Assembly: GCA_945863605.1 (NCBI GenBank)
Contig: CAMAZP010000005.1
Span: 62,001-126,000, forward strand
DNA: 64,000 nucleotides
Direction of reading: 5' to 3'
Origin: Chitinophaga pinensis
Lineage (GTDB): Bacteria; Bacteroidota; Bacteroidia; Flavobacteriales_D; Crocinitomicaceae
Part shown: piece by piece, positions 42,873-52,292 of the stretch
How positions within the stretch are numbered: position 1 is the stretch's first letter
How the letters are laid out: every line of letters starts with the position of its first letter
Notes under the pieces: model-generated
The model's database searches: none
Told to the model about the DNA's origin: nothing
What the model saw: only the letters and a program-made list of their open reading frames with translations
Made by a program: the position numbers and the translations under genes

Positions 42873-44492
42873 CTATTTGTAATCTGCGAAAATTTTATTC
42901 AACCATTTTAGCATTAAAAACATAAGTAGAGAAGCTGCGCAAAGGAGTACTACATTGACATAGAAGAAATTAGCTTTGTCTTCGTAACCATCCCAAAGCG
43001 AACTTAGAACCCCTGACATTTTATTACCAATTGAAGTGGCCAAAAACCATCCTCCCATCATTAAAGAGGTTAAACGTGGTGGACTTAATTTTGAAACGAG
43101 TGAAAGTCCCATAGGGCTCAGGAAAAGTTCCCCAATTGTAATGACAGCATAGGAACTAATGAACCACCAAGCTGATGATTTAATTAAACCGTTATTGCTC
43201 GCATAAACAGCACCAACCATCACGAAGCAAGATAAACCAGAAATTAAAAGTCCAAAAGCGATTTTTGTTGGGGTGGAAGGTTCCAATCCTTTTCTGTTTA
43301 AAAATCCAAAAAAGGCAAGTACTAAAGGTGTAAGGGCTATTACCCAAAATGGATTAACGGATTGGAAAATATTAGTATTAAAAGCATAAATTGTTTCACC
43401 TTCATTTGGTAGTTTTTCTGCAGGCACATTTTTAAAATAAGCAGGATAATTCCATTCTTTCAACGTTTTGTCCTTTACACGAAATTGATCATCCATAACA
43501 ACAACGGAGTCTTTTGTGTATTTAATTTTTTCTGCAAGAAATAATCCAGACATCGCTGGTTGAATTGCTGTAGGAACTTCTCTATCTGTAAAGCGATCTG
43601 CCCACGTATTTAAAGTGGAACCGTTTTGTTTGAAAACAGCCCAAAAGGTTATAACAACTGCAAAAATTGCCAACATTGCAGCAATCGGTCGTTTTTCCTC
43701 AGCTGGAGATTTGTACAATAATCGTCCATAAAAGAAAATGACAGGAATACAGCCAAAAAGAAAGGCGTCGGTTGTTTTTGAGCCCACTAAAGGTTCAGGT
43801 AGCAACAAAGCTAATAAACCAAATCCTACAGCAGGTAAGAGAATTACACCAAAAATACTCAATAAGCTCATATCATTTTCAGATTTTGGTTTGATGACAT
43901 CCACGTGTTTGAAGTGTTTAGTTCCAAGCCAAAATATTACAATTCCAATAAACATTCCGACACCTGCAGCTAAAAAGGCTGCATACCAACCATAAATGTT
44001 ATAAAGAGCAGCACCAAAGAAATTACAAACAAACGCACCGATATTGATTCCCATGTAGAAGATATTGTAACCTGCGTCTTTTTTCGCTTTATATTTTTCT
44101 TCGTTGTAAACGTTACCAAGCAATGCTGAAATATTGGGTTTAAAGAAACCATTACCAAAAATAACAAGCAACATGGCAATGTAAAGTGCATTTTTATCGT
44201 GGACAGCCATCAAACAATAACCCAAGCCCATCATGATACCTCCAATGGTAATGGAACGACGATAACCTAAAATTCGGTCGGCTAAAAGTCCTCCTATAAA
44301 TGGAGTTAGGAATACAAACGCAATAAAAGTTCCATATAAGTCAGAAGCCTCTGTTTCGTTCATCCCAAAACCTTTCTCTGCATCTTTCAGGTAAAGCGTG
44401 AAAATTCCTATCATCAAATAATAACCGAATCGTTCCCACATTTCAGAGAAAAATAAATAGGGAAGAGCCTTCGGATGTTGTCTTTCTTTCAT
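42873..44492 (-). CDS. POT-family proton-coupled peptide transporter
   Basis: A 539-aa inner-membrane importer of di- and tripeptides. The POT signature ExxERFxYY reads SEMWERFGYYLM in the first helix; FxxFYxxINxG appears as NIFYMGINIGAF. About 14 membrane helices are predicted. The longer frame starts at 44525, which lies inside the terminator hairpin of the upstream gene, so MKERQHPKALPYLFF is taken as the start. A 70-residue hydrophilic loop (FTDREVPTAIQ to PNEGETI) lies in the second half. It is a paralogue of the gene that follows upstream. Confidence 0.9.
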   Translation of the reverse strand: MKERQHPKALPYLFFSEMWERFGYYLMIGIFTLYLKDAEKGFGMNETEASDLYGTFIAFVFLTPFIGGLLADRILGYRRSITIGGIMMGLGYCLMAVHDKNALYIAMLLVIFGNGFFKPNISALLGNVYNEEKYKAKKDAGYNIFYMGINIGAFVCNFFGAALYNIYGWYAAFLAAGVGMFIGIVIFWLGTKHFKHVDVIKPKSENDMSLLSIFGVILLPAVGFGLLALLLPEPLVGSKTTDAFLFGCIPVIFFYGRLLYKSPAEEKRPIAAMLAIFAVVITFWAVFKQNGSTLNTWADRFTDREVPTAIQPAMSGLFLAEKIKYTKDSVVVMDDQFRVKDKTLKEWNYPAYFKNVPAEKLPNEGETIYAFNTNIFQSVNPFWVIALTPLVLAFFGFLNRKGLEPSTPTKIAFGLLISGLSCFVMVGAVYASNNGLIKSSAWWFISSYAVITIGELFLSPMGLSLVSKLSPPRLTSLMMGGWFLATSIGNKMSGVLSSLWDGYEDKANFFYVNVVLLCAASLLMFLMLKWLNKIFADYK

Positions 44493-44513
44493 TGTTTGTT
44501 GTTTTAAAATAAA

Positions 44514-44543
44514 AAAGGCTATCAATCAATGTCGATAGCCTTT
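44514..44543 (-). terminator. Terminator between the two peptide transporter genes
   Basis: A perfect 10-bp stem (AAAGGCTATC with GATAGCCTTT) and 10-nt loop, followed on the minus strand by a T6 run. The two transporters are therefore separately terminated and not a simple operon. Confidence 0.83.
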
Positions 44544-44561
44544 AGATTTAGAATAAAATTA

Positions 44562-46463
44562 TTAATTTATACCATGCATCCATTTTTTAATGGGTTTACC
44601 TAAAGCAAATAATAGAATACCACAAGCTATTGCAACCCAACCAAGTAACCCAAAAACAGCAAGGCCTTTATTTAATGATTCATTTTTAACGACACTAACT
44701 ACTTTATTAGCAGGTGATTTATCCATTATTTTATTTAGCTCCGCAGCAGTTTCAACTGTATCAGTGATTTGCTCAGTAGAAATAAATGACACAGTTGCTT
44801 TTTTCATCATTTTCGCTTCTTTAGTTCCACTAAATTTCTTTGCTTCATTGATGAACTCATTAACTGTGATTTGCGAAACATAATAATTGGTATCTCCTTT
44901 TGTCAAGGTATTTAATTGAGACAAAAATGAAGAATCAATCATAACACTTTCAACAGAACCTTCTTCGAGTTGTGCTTTAAACTCTTTTTTAGATAAAAGA
45001 TTTATGAAGTTTTTATCAAGTTTTGAACTTTGAAAAGCACTACTTTCTACAATTGTTTTTTCATTAACTGTTGTCAATTTTGCAATGTGTTTTCCTCCTT
45101 GATGCGCAATGGAAGATGAAAGAAACCATATCCCCATTAAAAAGCCTACCATTTGTTTTGGTGATAATTTTGTCACTAAAGAGAGACCAACTGGTGATAG
45201 TGCTAATTCTCCAATTGTATGTAATAAATATAAAAGAACCATGAATATTGCAGGCACCATTCCCGCAGAAGAGGATGCGCCACCTAATTGTAAAGCTAAG
45301 AATCCTAATCCTAATAGTAAAAGGCCAAAACCAAATTTATAAGGAGCGGCTGGCTCTCTGTTTTTCTTTGCTAATGTGATCCAAATCCAAGAAAAAATTG
45401 GAGCTAATGCCATTATAAATAATGGATTGAAAGATTGGAAAAATGTTGTATTAATACTAACCCCAAATAATGTTCTGTCAACATTTCTTGCAGTAAATAA
45501 ACTTAAAGCTGAGCCTGCTAATTCAAAGAAAGTCCAGAAAATAGTTGTAAACAATAGTAAAATTACAATTACCCAAATTCGTTGTTTAGAAGAAACATCC
45601 ATTTTACTAGCTTGGAAAAGTAAATACCCGATTACAGCGAGTGCCAATATAACAAGTAAAATATCAACTATATCATTGTATGTAATAAGTAGCATAGCTA
45701 GACCAATTATTACTGCTGATGTGACATAAGGTAATAATGAATTAGGAATAAAGGAAATAACGTTTTTTTCAACCATGGAATCTGGACCTTTTCCAATTTC
45801 TTCATAAGTTCCTGTATATTCTCCCCATTTAAAAACTAAAAATCCAATTATCATTCCAATTCCTGCTGCTAAAAATCCATATTGCCAACCTTCATTTTCA
45901 CCAATTGCACCACAAGTTAAAGGAGCAAGGAAAGCACCCATGTTAATCCCCATGTAAAAAAGTGTAAATGCACCATCTCTCCTGTTATCGTCTTGTTTGT
46001 AGAATCTACCAACCATACTAGAAATATTTGGTTTGAAAAATCCATTTCCTACGACTAAAATTGCTAAACCTAAATAAAAAGTTACATCATTGTTTAAAAA
46101 TAGTGTGAACTGTCCCAAAGACATTAAGATTGCACCTATTGTAATTGCCTTTCTAAATCCAATTAATTTGTCTGCAAAATATCCACCAATTAACGGTGTA
46201 AGATAAACTAGAGCACCATAAGCTCCGTAAATTCCATAAGCTTCTGCATCAGTTAAGTTAAAGCCACCATCAATTATGTTAGAGGTCATATATAGAATTA
46301 ACAAAGCTCTCATTCCGTAGTAGCTGAATCTTTCCCACAATTCAACCATAAACAATGTAAACAAAGCCTTTGGATGAACTTTTCTATTTGATAAAATAAC
46401 AAAAGTTACCCATACAGCCACACCAATCCACGCATACAACATTATCTGATAATCAGGATTCAT
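44562..46463 (-). CDS. POT-family peptide transporter with large loop before the last helix
   Basis: 633 aa, about 100 longer than usual. The signature is VELWERFSYYGMRALLILYM near residue 45, and TLFYMGINMGAFLAPL carries the FYxxINxG motif. Helices continue to GIWFLSSSIAHQGG. Then a hydrophilic stretch of about 135 residues (roughly 465-600, KHIAKLTTVNEK to KNESLNKG) precedes the final helix (LAVFGLLGWVAIACGILLFAL). Standard topology would put this loop on the periplasmic side, where it could bind substrate or a partner. The loop is Ser/Lys/Thr-rich with a helical appearance. The transported peptides are unknown. Confidence 0.88.
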   Translation of the reverse strand: MNPDYQIMLYAWIGVAVWVTFVILSNRKVHPKALFTLFMVELWERFSYYGMRALLILYMTSNIIDGGFNLTDAEAYGIYGAYGALVYLTPLIGGYFADKLIGFRKAITIGAILMSLGQFTLFLNNDVTFYLGLAILVVGNGFFKPNISSMVGRFYKQDDNRRDGAFTLFYMGINMGAFLAPLTCGAIGENEGWQYGFLAAGIGMIIGFLVFKWGEYTGTYEEIGKGPDSMVEKNVISFIPNSLLPYVTSAVIIGLAMLLITYNDIVDILLVILALAVIGYLLFQASKMDVSSKQRIWVIVILLLFTTIFWTFFELAGSALSLFTARNVDRTLFGVSINTTFFQSFNPLFIMALAPIFSWIWITLAKKNREPAAPYKFGFGLLLLGLGFLALQLGGASSSAGMVPAIFMVLLYLLHTIGELALSPVGLSLVTKLSPKQMVGFLMGIWFLSSSIAHQGGKHIAKLTTVNEKTIVESSAFQSSKLDKNFINLLSKKEFKAQLEEGSVESVMIDSSFLSQLNTLTKGDTNYYVSQITVNEFINEAKKFSGTKEAKMMKKATVSFISTEQITDTVETAAELNKIMDKSPANKVVSVVKNESLNKGLAVFGLLGWVAIACGILLFALGKPIKKWMHGIN

Positions 46464-46717
46464 AATTAGATTTTTAAGTTAATTAATATATTTTTTCATG
46501 CCGAATTTAATAAAAAATGTTAACATAGACTTAATTTACACTGAACATAATCAAATATTATAAAATTCATTTGTGATTCAATCAAAATTGATAATTCTTT
46601 TGTTGGAATATTTTTTGAGAAAATGATAATTGATTTACACAATTGGTAAAAGAGTAAATGATTAAAAGAAATTAGAATAAGTTTGGTTCGAAAATATTGA
46701 AAAACAACTTAACAGAA

Positions 46718-47497
46718 TTAATTAATCAGCCTTTTTATAACATTCAATTTATGAGTCAACAATTTCATATCCTCGTTCCAAATTCCTTCCTCTTTAAGTT
46801 CGTCGATGCGTACGCGACCAGAAGCGTGAATGATTTCGGGGTTTTCACCAATGATACCAACGTGAATGATTTTACCCTCAACATTAGAAAAATAAGCCAA
46901 GTCACCTGATTGACAGTCTTTAAAATCGATAAGTTCACCAAGTAAAACTTGCTCCTTGGAATCACGAGGAAGATTGATGCCATGAAACCTAAAAACAGCT
47001 TGTGAAAAACCAGAACAGTCAATACCAAACATACTTTTTCCACCCCATAAATAGGAGGTATTCAAGTAATCTAAAGCACTTTCCCATAAGTTCGTTGAAG
47101 TAGGTAGGTGAGAAGCTTGTAGTTCAAAATCAAAATCACCAATTTTAAATTGCTCCATTTCACCAATCAAACTTCCTTTCGAGATCAGTTGTTTTCCCCA
47201 AGGTGTTTTTAAAAACGCCAAAGGAGCTGTCATGTAGATTTTATTTTCGATCCATTTTTTTAATTCTTTTGGTGTCAATGGCAAAATGTGCTTACCATCA
47301 ATGTAGCCCTCATATCCATCTAAATAGGATTGAATTTTCACCCATTGATTTTCAAAATTCTTAATTTCAATTGGTTCGCCGAAAATTAGCTGCGAAACAA
47401 TTTCAGATTTATCACTCGGTGTAATTCGAATAGGTGAAACTGCAACTAGGCAAAAACCATATCGATGCTTGGAAGTTATTAATTTTATTTTGTTCAT
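46718..47497 (-). CDS. NlpC/P60 (C40) peptidase with bacterial SH3 domain
   Basis: A 259-aa cell-wall-type peptidase, probably a gamma-D-Glu-diamino-acid hydrolase. An SH3-like domain occupies about residues 1-85 (VAVSPIRITPSDKSEIVSQLIFGE, WVKIQSYLDGYEGYI). The catalytic domain has Cys in GIDCSGFSQAVFR, His in IIHVGIIG and a third polar residue in IIHASGRVRID. No signal peptide is evident, so it is cytoplasmic or exported otherwise, as for many Bacteroidota homologues that recycle muropeptides. The longer frame begins with a TTG at 47509 inside a TAAATTTG promoter element, so the ATG at 47497 is used. It is divergent from surE. Confidence 0.88.
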   Translation of the reverse strand: MNKIKLITSKHRYGFCLVAVSPIRITPSDKSEIVSQLIFGEPIEIKNFENQWVKIQSYLDGYEGYIDGKHILPLTPKELKKWIENKIYMTAPLAFLKTPWGKQLISKGSLIGEMEQFKIGDFDFELQASHLPTSTNLWESALDYLNTSYLWGGKSMFGIDCSGFSQAVFRFHGINLPRDSKEQVLLGELIDFKDCQSGDLAYFSNVEGKIIHVGIIGENPEIIHASGRVRIDELKEEGIWNEDMKLLTHKLNVIKRLIN

Positions 47498-47506
47498 ATT
47501 AGTTTT

Positions 47507-47514
47507 CAAATTTA
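47507..47514 (-). promoter_or_regulatory. TANNTTTG -7 element of the NlpC/P60 gene
   Basis: TAAATTTG on the minus strand gives a leader of only about 5-8 nt before the chosen ATG. No clear -33 TTTG lies at the right distance. Confidence 0.45.
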
Positions 47515-47554
47515 ATAAATGAAAAACGGAATATAGTTATTTTAGCCACAAACT

Positions 47555-48328
47555 ATGAAAAAAGAACATTTAATTTTAGTTACAAACGACGATAGTGTCA
47601 ATGCAAAAGGTATTCATGCACTCGTTGAAGTTGCCAAACAATTTGGTGAAGTTGTGGTGGTTGCTCCTGATAAACCTCAGTCCGGAATGGGACATGCCAT
47701 TACTATCCACGATCCTTTACGCATAAAAAAAACTAATCTTTTCGAACATATTGTTGCTTATTCCTGTTCAGGAACACCCGTTGATTGTGTAAAGTTGGCT
47801 ATATATGAAATTATGCACCGTAAACCTGATTTGATACTTTCTGGCTTTAATCACGGAGAAAATTCATCCACCAATGTCCTATATTCTGGTACAATGTCTG
47901 CAGCGATAGAAGGAGCAATGGAAGGGATTCCATCGATTGGTTTTTCTCTTGCTGATTATTCAGCAGATGCAGATTTTGAACCAGCGAAATTTTTTGCAAC
48001 AAAAATCGTAATGCAAGTTTTAAAGTCAAAAATGGAGAAAGGAATTTGCTTGAATGTTAATATTCCGAAGCTTTCTATTTCAGCTATTAAAGGTATTAAA
48101 GTTTGTAGCCAGGCGCATGCATTTTGGGCAGATCGTTTTGAAAAAAGATTAGATCAATTTGGTCAACCATATTATTGGCTTACAGGAGAATTTTCGGATT
48201 CTGACAAACGTTCCGATACAGATTTACACGCTCTCAAGCACGGATTTGTGAGTGTAGTTCCAACTCAATATGACTTGACATGTTATAGTGCAATTGAAAA
48301 ATATAAATCATTAGAAAATGAGAATTAA
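47555..48328 (+). CDS. surE: 5'/3'-nucleotidase SurE
   Basis: A metal-dependent nucleoside monophosphate and exopolyphosphate phosphatase, 257 aa. The diagnostic N-terminus is LVTNDDSVNAKGIHAL (metal-binding Asp-Asp), followed by VAPDKPQSGMGHAIT, SGFNHGENSSTNVLYSGTMSAAIEGA and CLNVNIPK. All are conserved segments of the SurE fold. Its stop overlaps the next gene by 11 nt and lpxB follows, an arrangement seen in many Bacteroidota. Confidence 0.95.
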   Translation: MKKEHLILVTNDDSVNAKGIHALVEVAKQFGEVVVVAPDKPQSGMGHAITIHDPLRIKKTNLFEHIVAYSCSGTPVDCVKLAIYEIMHRKPDLILSGFNHGENSSTNVLYSGTMSAAIEGAMEGIPSIGFSLADYSADADFEPAKFFATKIVMQVLKSKMEKGICLNVNIPKLSISAIKGIKVCSQAHAFWADRFEKRLDQFGQPYYWLTGEFSDSDKRSDTDLHALKHGFVSVVPTQYDLTCYSAIEKYKSLENEN

Positions 48329-48623
48329 CATTTCAAAAGAAAATATTATAGGTTTTTTTATAGGGCTTATTTCACCGCTTATTTTTCTCCCAGTTGTCTT
48401 TTTATTTCTTTCGTTTGTTCAGGACACAAGTGCATATTATTTATGGGAACAATTCAAAATTTCAGATGTACATCGAAGTAAAGACCTTTCTTTAGGCTTG
48501 ATTTCCAATTTGATTTGGTTTTATTTATTTTTGAATACAGACAAGTATCCTTACGTGCGCGGTATATTATTAAGCATGTTTTTTTATGTTCCGTATATGA
48601 TTTACGTTAACATGATAAAATAA
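48318..48623 (+). CDS. Small membrane protein between surE and lpxB
   Basis: A 101-aa protein with three predicted membrane segments (IGFFIGLISPLIFLPVVFLFLSF, LGLISNLIWFYLFL, ILLSMFFYVPYMIYV). It overlaps surE by 11 nt and is followed by lpxB after 5 nt, so the three are translated from one message. It is often present between surE and lpxB in Bacteroidota, but I know no function. Confidence 0.65.
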   Translation: MRINISKENIIGFFIGLISPLIFLPVVFLFLSFVQDTSAYYLWEQFKISDVHRSKDLSLGLISNLIWFYLFLNTDKYPYVRGILLSMFFYVPYMIYVNMIK

Positions 48624-48628
48624 TTTAC

Positions 48629-49729
48629 GTGACAAAAAAGTTTTTCATTATTTCAGGAGAAGCATCTGGTGATTTACATGCAGCAAATTTGGTGCATGAA
48701 ATGAAGCGTATTCAACCAAAATTTGAGTTTCAGGGTTGGGGAGGAGATCGTCTGCAGAATGAAGGAGTAATTATTAAAAAACACATTCGTGAATTGGCAT
48801 TTATGGGTTTTTTGGAAGTTGTTATGAATTTGAAAACAATTCTTAAAAATTTTAAAATCTGTAAAAAAGAAATCCTTGATTTTGAACCAGATATTTTGAT
48901 ATTAGTTGATTATCCGGGTTTTAATTTGAGAATAGCTGAATGGGCAAAGCAGCATAACATTCGCGTATTTTATTATATTTCGCCTCAGATTTGGGCTTGG
49001 AAAAAGAACCGTGTGTTTAAAATCAAAAAGTCAGTTGAGCGCATGTATTGTATTCTTCCTTTTGAGAAAGATTTTTACAAACACTACGAGATTGATGTGA
49101 ATTACCTGGGGCATCCACTTTTAGATGAGGTTCAGCATTTTAGAACGCAACATCAAGAAGATTTGCCTACATATCAAAAACCCATTTTAGCTATTCTACC
49201 AGGAAGTCGCAAGCAAGAAATTGAGCGAAAATTACCAATAATGCTTGAAGCAGCAAAACACTTTTCTACCTACCATATATTGGTAGCTTGTGCGCCAAAT
49301 CTTGATCGCTCGTATTACGATAAGTTCAAAGTAGATGGTGTTGATTTTATTGAAAGTAAAACATATTCTATTCTCAATGTTGCAAATTTGGCTATAGTTA
49401 CTTCAGGAACTGCAACTTTAGAAACAGCATTATTTCGAATACCGCAAGTAGTTTGTTATAAAAGTTCGCCCGTTTCATATTGGATTGCTCGTAGTTTGAT
49501 TCATATTAAATATATCTCTTTAGTGAATTTAATTTTAGATAAATCGGCTGTAAAAGAATTGATTCAGGCTGATTGTACAGTTCAAAAAATTGTTTCAGAA
49601 TTAAATAAACTTGAAATAGGAACAGTGGGTAGATTGAAACTTATTGAAGATTATAACAGTTTGGTTCAACTTTTGGGTGATAAAGGAGCAAGCATTCGAA
49701 TTGCTGAAAATATTTTACAAAATTTATAG
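48629..49729 (+). CDS. lpxB: Lipid-A-disaccharide synthase
   Basis: A membrane-associated glycosyltransferase that joins UDP-2,3-diacylglucosamine and lipid X in lipid A synthesis; 366 aa. The N-terminal motif is ISGEASGDLHAANLVHEMK (residues 7-25). LVDYPGFNLRIA, YYISPQIWAWKKNR and LPGSRKQEIER are the other hallmarks. The start is a GTG at 48629; no in-frame ATG fits. It is in the surE operon. The presence of this gene indicates a lipid-A-bearing outer membrane. Confidence 0.95.
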   Translation: MTKKFFIISGEASGDLHAANLVHEMKRIQPKFEFQGWGGDRLQNEGVIIKKHIRELAFMGFLEVVMNLKTILKNFKICKKEILDFEPDILILVDYPGFNLRIAEWAKQHNIRVFYYISPQIWAWKKNRVFKIKKSVERMYCILPFEKDFYKHYEIDVNYLGHPLLDEVQHFRTQHQEDLPTYQKPILAILPGSRKQEIERKLPIMLEAAKHFSTYHILVACAPNLDRSYYDKFKVDGVDFIESKTYSILNVANLAIVTSGTATLETALFRIPQVVCYKSSPVSYWIARSLIHIKYISLVNLILDKSAVKELIQADCTVQKIVSELNKLEIGTVGRLKLIEDYNSLVQLLGDKGASIRIAENILQNL

Positions 49730-49738
49730 AATTTACAA

Positions 49739-50896
49739 ATGCGTTTTTTAATTGTTTTGATGTTTTTTTTATTGTATTTTAAAAGTTTTACACAATCTTT
49801 TCGAATCAGTATTTTTACAGAAAGCACGATCAAATCGATTACTCTACAACCTGGTTTAGGTACTTATTTTTTAATGAATGATACGGGTTTTGTGCGCAAA
49901 ATTGTTCCTTCTGATTTTATTACAGTAAACCTTGGGATTTCCAATAAACTCGATGTTAAATTGAATAATAATTATTTGTTTTCATCGATTAAAGTTTATC
50001 TTTTTCACGAAAAATCAGAAAATAATCTCAAGTTAAAACCTGTGACTCCTTCTTTTAAAGAACGAAGTTATGAAGGCGATTTTGAATTGTTAAATAAAGG
50101 TGGTAAAATTCAGATAATCAATTTAATAGATATTGATCAATACTTGGAGGGAGTCGTGGAATCAGAGTCAGGTTTAGGGCAAAACTTAGAATATTATAAA
50201 GTTCAAACTGTAATAAGTAGAACTTATGCTTTGAAGTATAAAAATAAACATTTAAGCGATGGTTTTAATCTTTGTGACCGTGTTCATTGTCAAGCATATC
50301 AGCATCGAAGACTAAGCGCAACTGTCATTGATTCTGCTGTGCGACAAACAAAAGATTTGATTATGTTGGATGAAAAAAAAAAATTGTATGCTACTTATTT
50401 TCATGCAAATTGTGGAGGACAAACCTGTCAACCTGATTACGTATGGAATGAAAAATTAGAAGGATTTGATAGTTTTAAAGATACTTTTTGTATTCGAACT
50501 AAACAGGCAAGATGGGAAAAGAGAATACCTATCAATGAGTGGAAAGCATTTATGGTAAATAAGTACGATTTTCCAATTTGGGATAGCTTGAGTAACTATC
50601 AACTTTATAATTTTCAACAATCAGAACGTCATGCATTTTTCATTCATCCATTTTATGGAATTCCATTGCGTGATTTACGTGAAACATTCCAATTAAAATC
50701 AACATTTTTTAGTTGTAGTATAGAGGGTGAGAGTGTTCTATTGAAAGGAAGAGGATTTGGACATGGTGTTGGATTGTGTCAAGAAGGCGCAATGAATATG
50801 TCTCGTAAAGGATATGATTACCAACAAATTTTACTCTTTTACTATCCCAAAATGCAGTTGTATATTCAAACCGATAGATTGAATAGAAAAATGTAG
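49739..50896 (+). CDS. SpoIID/LytB-domain protein
   Basis: A 385-aa secreted protein with a signal peptide (FLIVLMFFLLYFKSFTQS). The SpoIID core is intact. It has LEGVVESESGLGQNLEYYKVQTVISRTYALKYK (split here as a catalytic Glu region, about 140-170), then HANCGGQTCQPDYVW and near the end GRGFGHGVGLCQEGAMNMSRKG. Amidase enhancers and SpoIID lytic transglycosylases of this family cut peptidoglycan glycan chains. In a non-sporulating Bacteroidota a role in cell-wall turnover is likely. It follows lpxB by 9 nt. Confidence 0.9.
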   Translation: MRFLIVLMFFLLYFKSFTQSFRISIFTESTIKSITLQPGLGTYFLMNDTGFVRKIVPSDFITVNLGISNKLDVKLNNNYLFSSIKVYLFHEKSENNLKLKPVTPSFKERSYEGDFELLNKGGKIQIINLIDIDQYLEGVVESESGLGQNLEYYKVQTVISRTYALKYKNKHLSDGFNLCDRVHCQAYQHRRLSATVIDSAVRQTKDLIMLDEKKKLYATYFHANCGGQTCQPDYVWNEKLEGFDSFKDTFCIRTKQARWEKRIPINEWKAFMVNKYDFPIWDSLSNYQLYNFQQSERHAFFIHPFYGIPLRDLRETFQLKSTFFSCSIEGESVLLKGRGFGHGVGLCQEGAMNMSRKGYDYQQILLFYYPKMQLYIQTDRLNRKM

Positions 50897-51139
50897 TCAG
50901 GTTTTTTATAAAAGATTTTATTAAACATTAATTCAATACTATTTCTAGTTTGGATGGTAATCTTTTATTTATGATTTTAGTTCATCAGTAATTTAAAATG
51001 AATAATCGATAAATGTCAATGAATGTTCATTTAATTAATACAAATGTTCATTAGTATGAAACTTTTTTCATTTTATGCGTCTTTTAATGTAGTGTTGTTT
51101 ATTTGACAAATTAAATACTATTCTAAAAATCTATACACA

Positions 51140-52009
51140 ATGAGACAATTAAAAATTGCTAAACAGGTTACTAACCGCGAAACAGCTTCATTGGATAAAT
51201 ATCTTCAAGAAATTGGTAGAGTTGATTTAATTAGTGCCGATGAAGAAGTTGAATTAGCTAGAAGAATTAGAAATGGTGATAGAGTAGCATTAGAACGCCT
51301 AACAAAAGCAAATTTAAGATTTGTTGTTTCTGTCTCTAAACAATATCAAAATCAAGGGTTAGCTTTACCTGACTTAATTAATGAAGGTAATTTGGGGTTA
51401 ATTAAAGCGGCGGAACGATTTGATGAAACAAGAGGGTTTAAGTTTATATCTTATGCTGTTTGGTGGATTCGTCAATCAATACTTCAAGCATTGGCTGAAC
51501 AAGCTAGAATTGTACGTTTACCTTTAAATAAAATTGGGAATATTAATCGTATTAATAAAGCGTTTTCTGAGTTAGAACAACGTTTTGAACGACCACCCTC
51601 TGCTGATGAGTTAGCTGAATTTTTAGATTGTACTATTGAAGAAATAAAGCAGTCATTATCTCAAAATGGTAGACACGTTTCAATGGATGCACCTTTAATT
51701 GATGGTGATGAGTCATCATCAAGCATGTACGATGTTATTACTGGTGATTCATTACCAAATCCCGATTCAGGTTTGGTTTTAGAATCGTTGAGAAAAGATA
51801 TTCATACTTCCTTAAAATCATTAACACAACGAGAAAGTGAAATTATTTCAATGTTTTACGGTTTAGATGGTAAAATACCAATGTCGCTTGAAGAAATTGG
51901 ATCTAAATTTGATCTTACACGCGAAAGAGTAAGACAAATCAAAGAAAAAGCTATAAGAAGATTGAAACATACTTCAAAAAATAAAACTTTGAAAACATAT
52001 TTAGGATAA
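51140..52009 (+). CDS. rpoD: Primary RNA polymerase sigma factor (short Bacteroidota form)
   Basis: 289 aa, much shorter than E. coli RpoD because region 1.1 and the non-conserved insert are missing. Region 1.2 is [25 protein letters not shown]. Region 2 is [38 protein letters not shown] and [17 protein letters not shown]. Region 3 follows ([11 protein letters not shown]), and region 4 is [29 protein letters not shown]. It recognises the TTTG/TANNTTTG promoters seen through this window. It has a 243-nt upstream region with a spaced repeat and a strong palindromic terminator. Confidence 0.96.
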   Translation: MRQLKIAKQVTNRETASLDKYLQEIGRVDLISADEEVELARRIRNGDRVALERLTKANLRFVVSVSKQYQNQGLALPDLINEGNLGLIKAAERFDETRGFKFISYAVWWIRQSILQALAEQARIVRLPLNKIGNINRINKAFSELEQRFERPPSADELAEFLDCTIEEIKQSLSQNGRHVSMDAPLIDGDESSSSMYDVITGDSLPNPDSGLVLESLRKDIHTSLKSLTQRESEIISMFYGLDGKIPMSLEEIGSKFDLTRERVRQIKEKAIRRLKHTSKNKTLKTYLG

Positions 52010-52073
52010 GTCAAAGTTGGTTGACATTACCACCACCACAAACCACATGTTAATCAATTTTGAGTTGTTTGCG

Positions 52074-52108
52074 AAAGTCAGAAAACCGATCGGTTTTCTG
52101 ACTTTTTT
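52074..52108 (+). terminator. Perfect-palindrome terminator of rpoD
   Basis: A 32-bp perfect palindrome (52074-52105, centre CCGATCGG) has 16-bp arms, no loop bases and a run of T residues after it. It lies 65 nt behind the rpoD stop. Confidence 0.88.
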
Positions 52109-52256
52109 AATTTTCATAATTACAACATTGTAAAATGGTTTTATTAAATAATTATTTGGTGCAAAAAAACACTTTTAATATTAAATTATGTTTTACATAT
52201 TGAGAAATTTAAATCGTTAATGATTAATTTAAAAATACAGTTCAATAAAAAAATAA

Positions 52257-52264
52257 TAAATTTG
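52257..52264 (+). promoter_or_regulatory. TANNTTTG -7 element of trhO
   Basis: TAAATTTG lies 28 nt before the trhO ATG, within a 180-nt AT-rich gap. No TTG is found at the -33 distance (only TTC nearby). Confidence 0.42.
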
Positions 52265-52292
52265 CTCAACTAATTATTTAATTCAACATAGT

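Noticed and set aside
47498-47509. TTG start extending the NlpC/P60 gene
   Set aside because: It falls inside a TAAATTTG promoter element; the ATG at 47497 is adequate.
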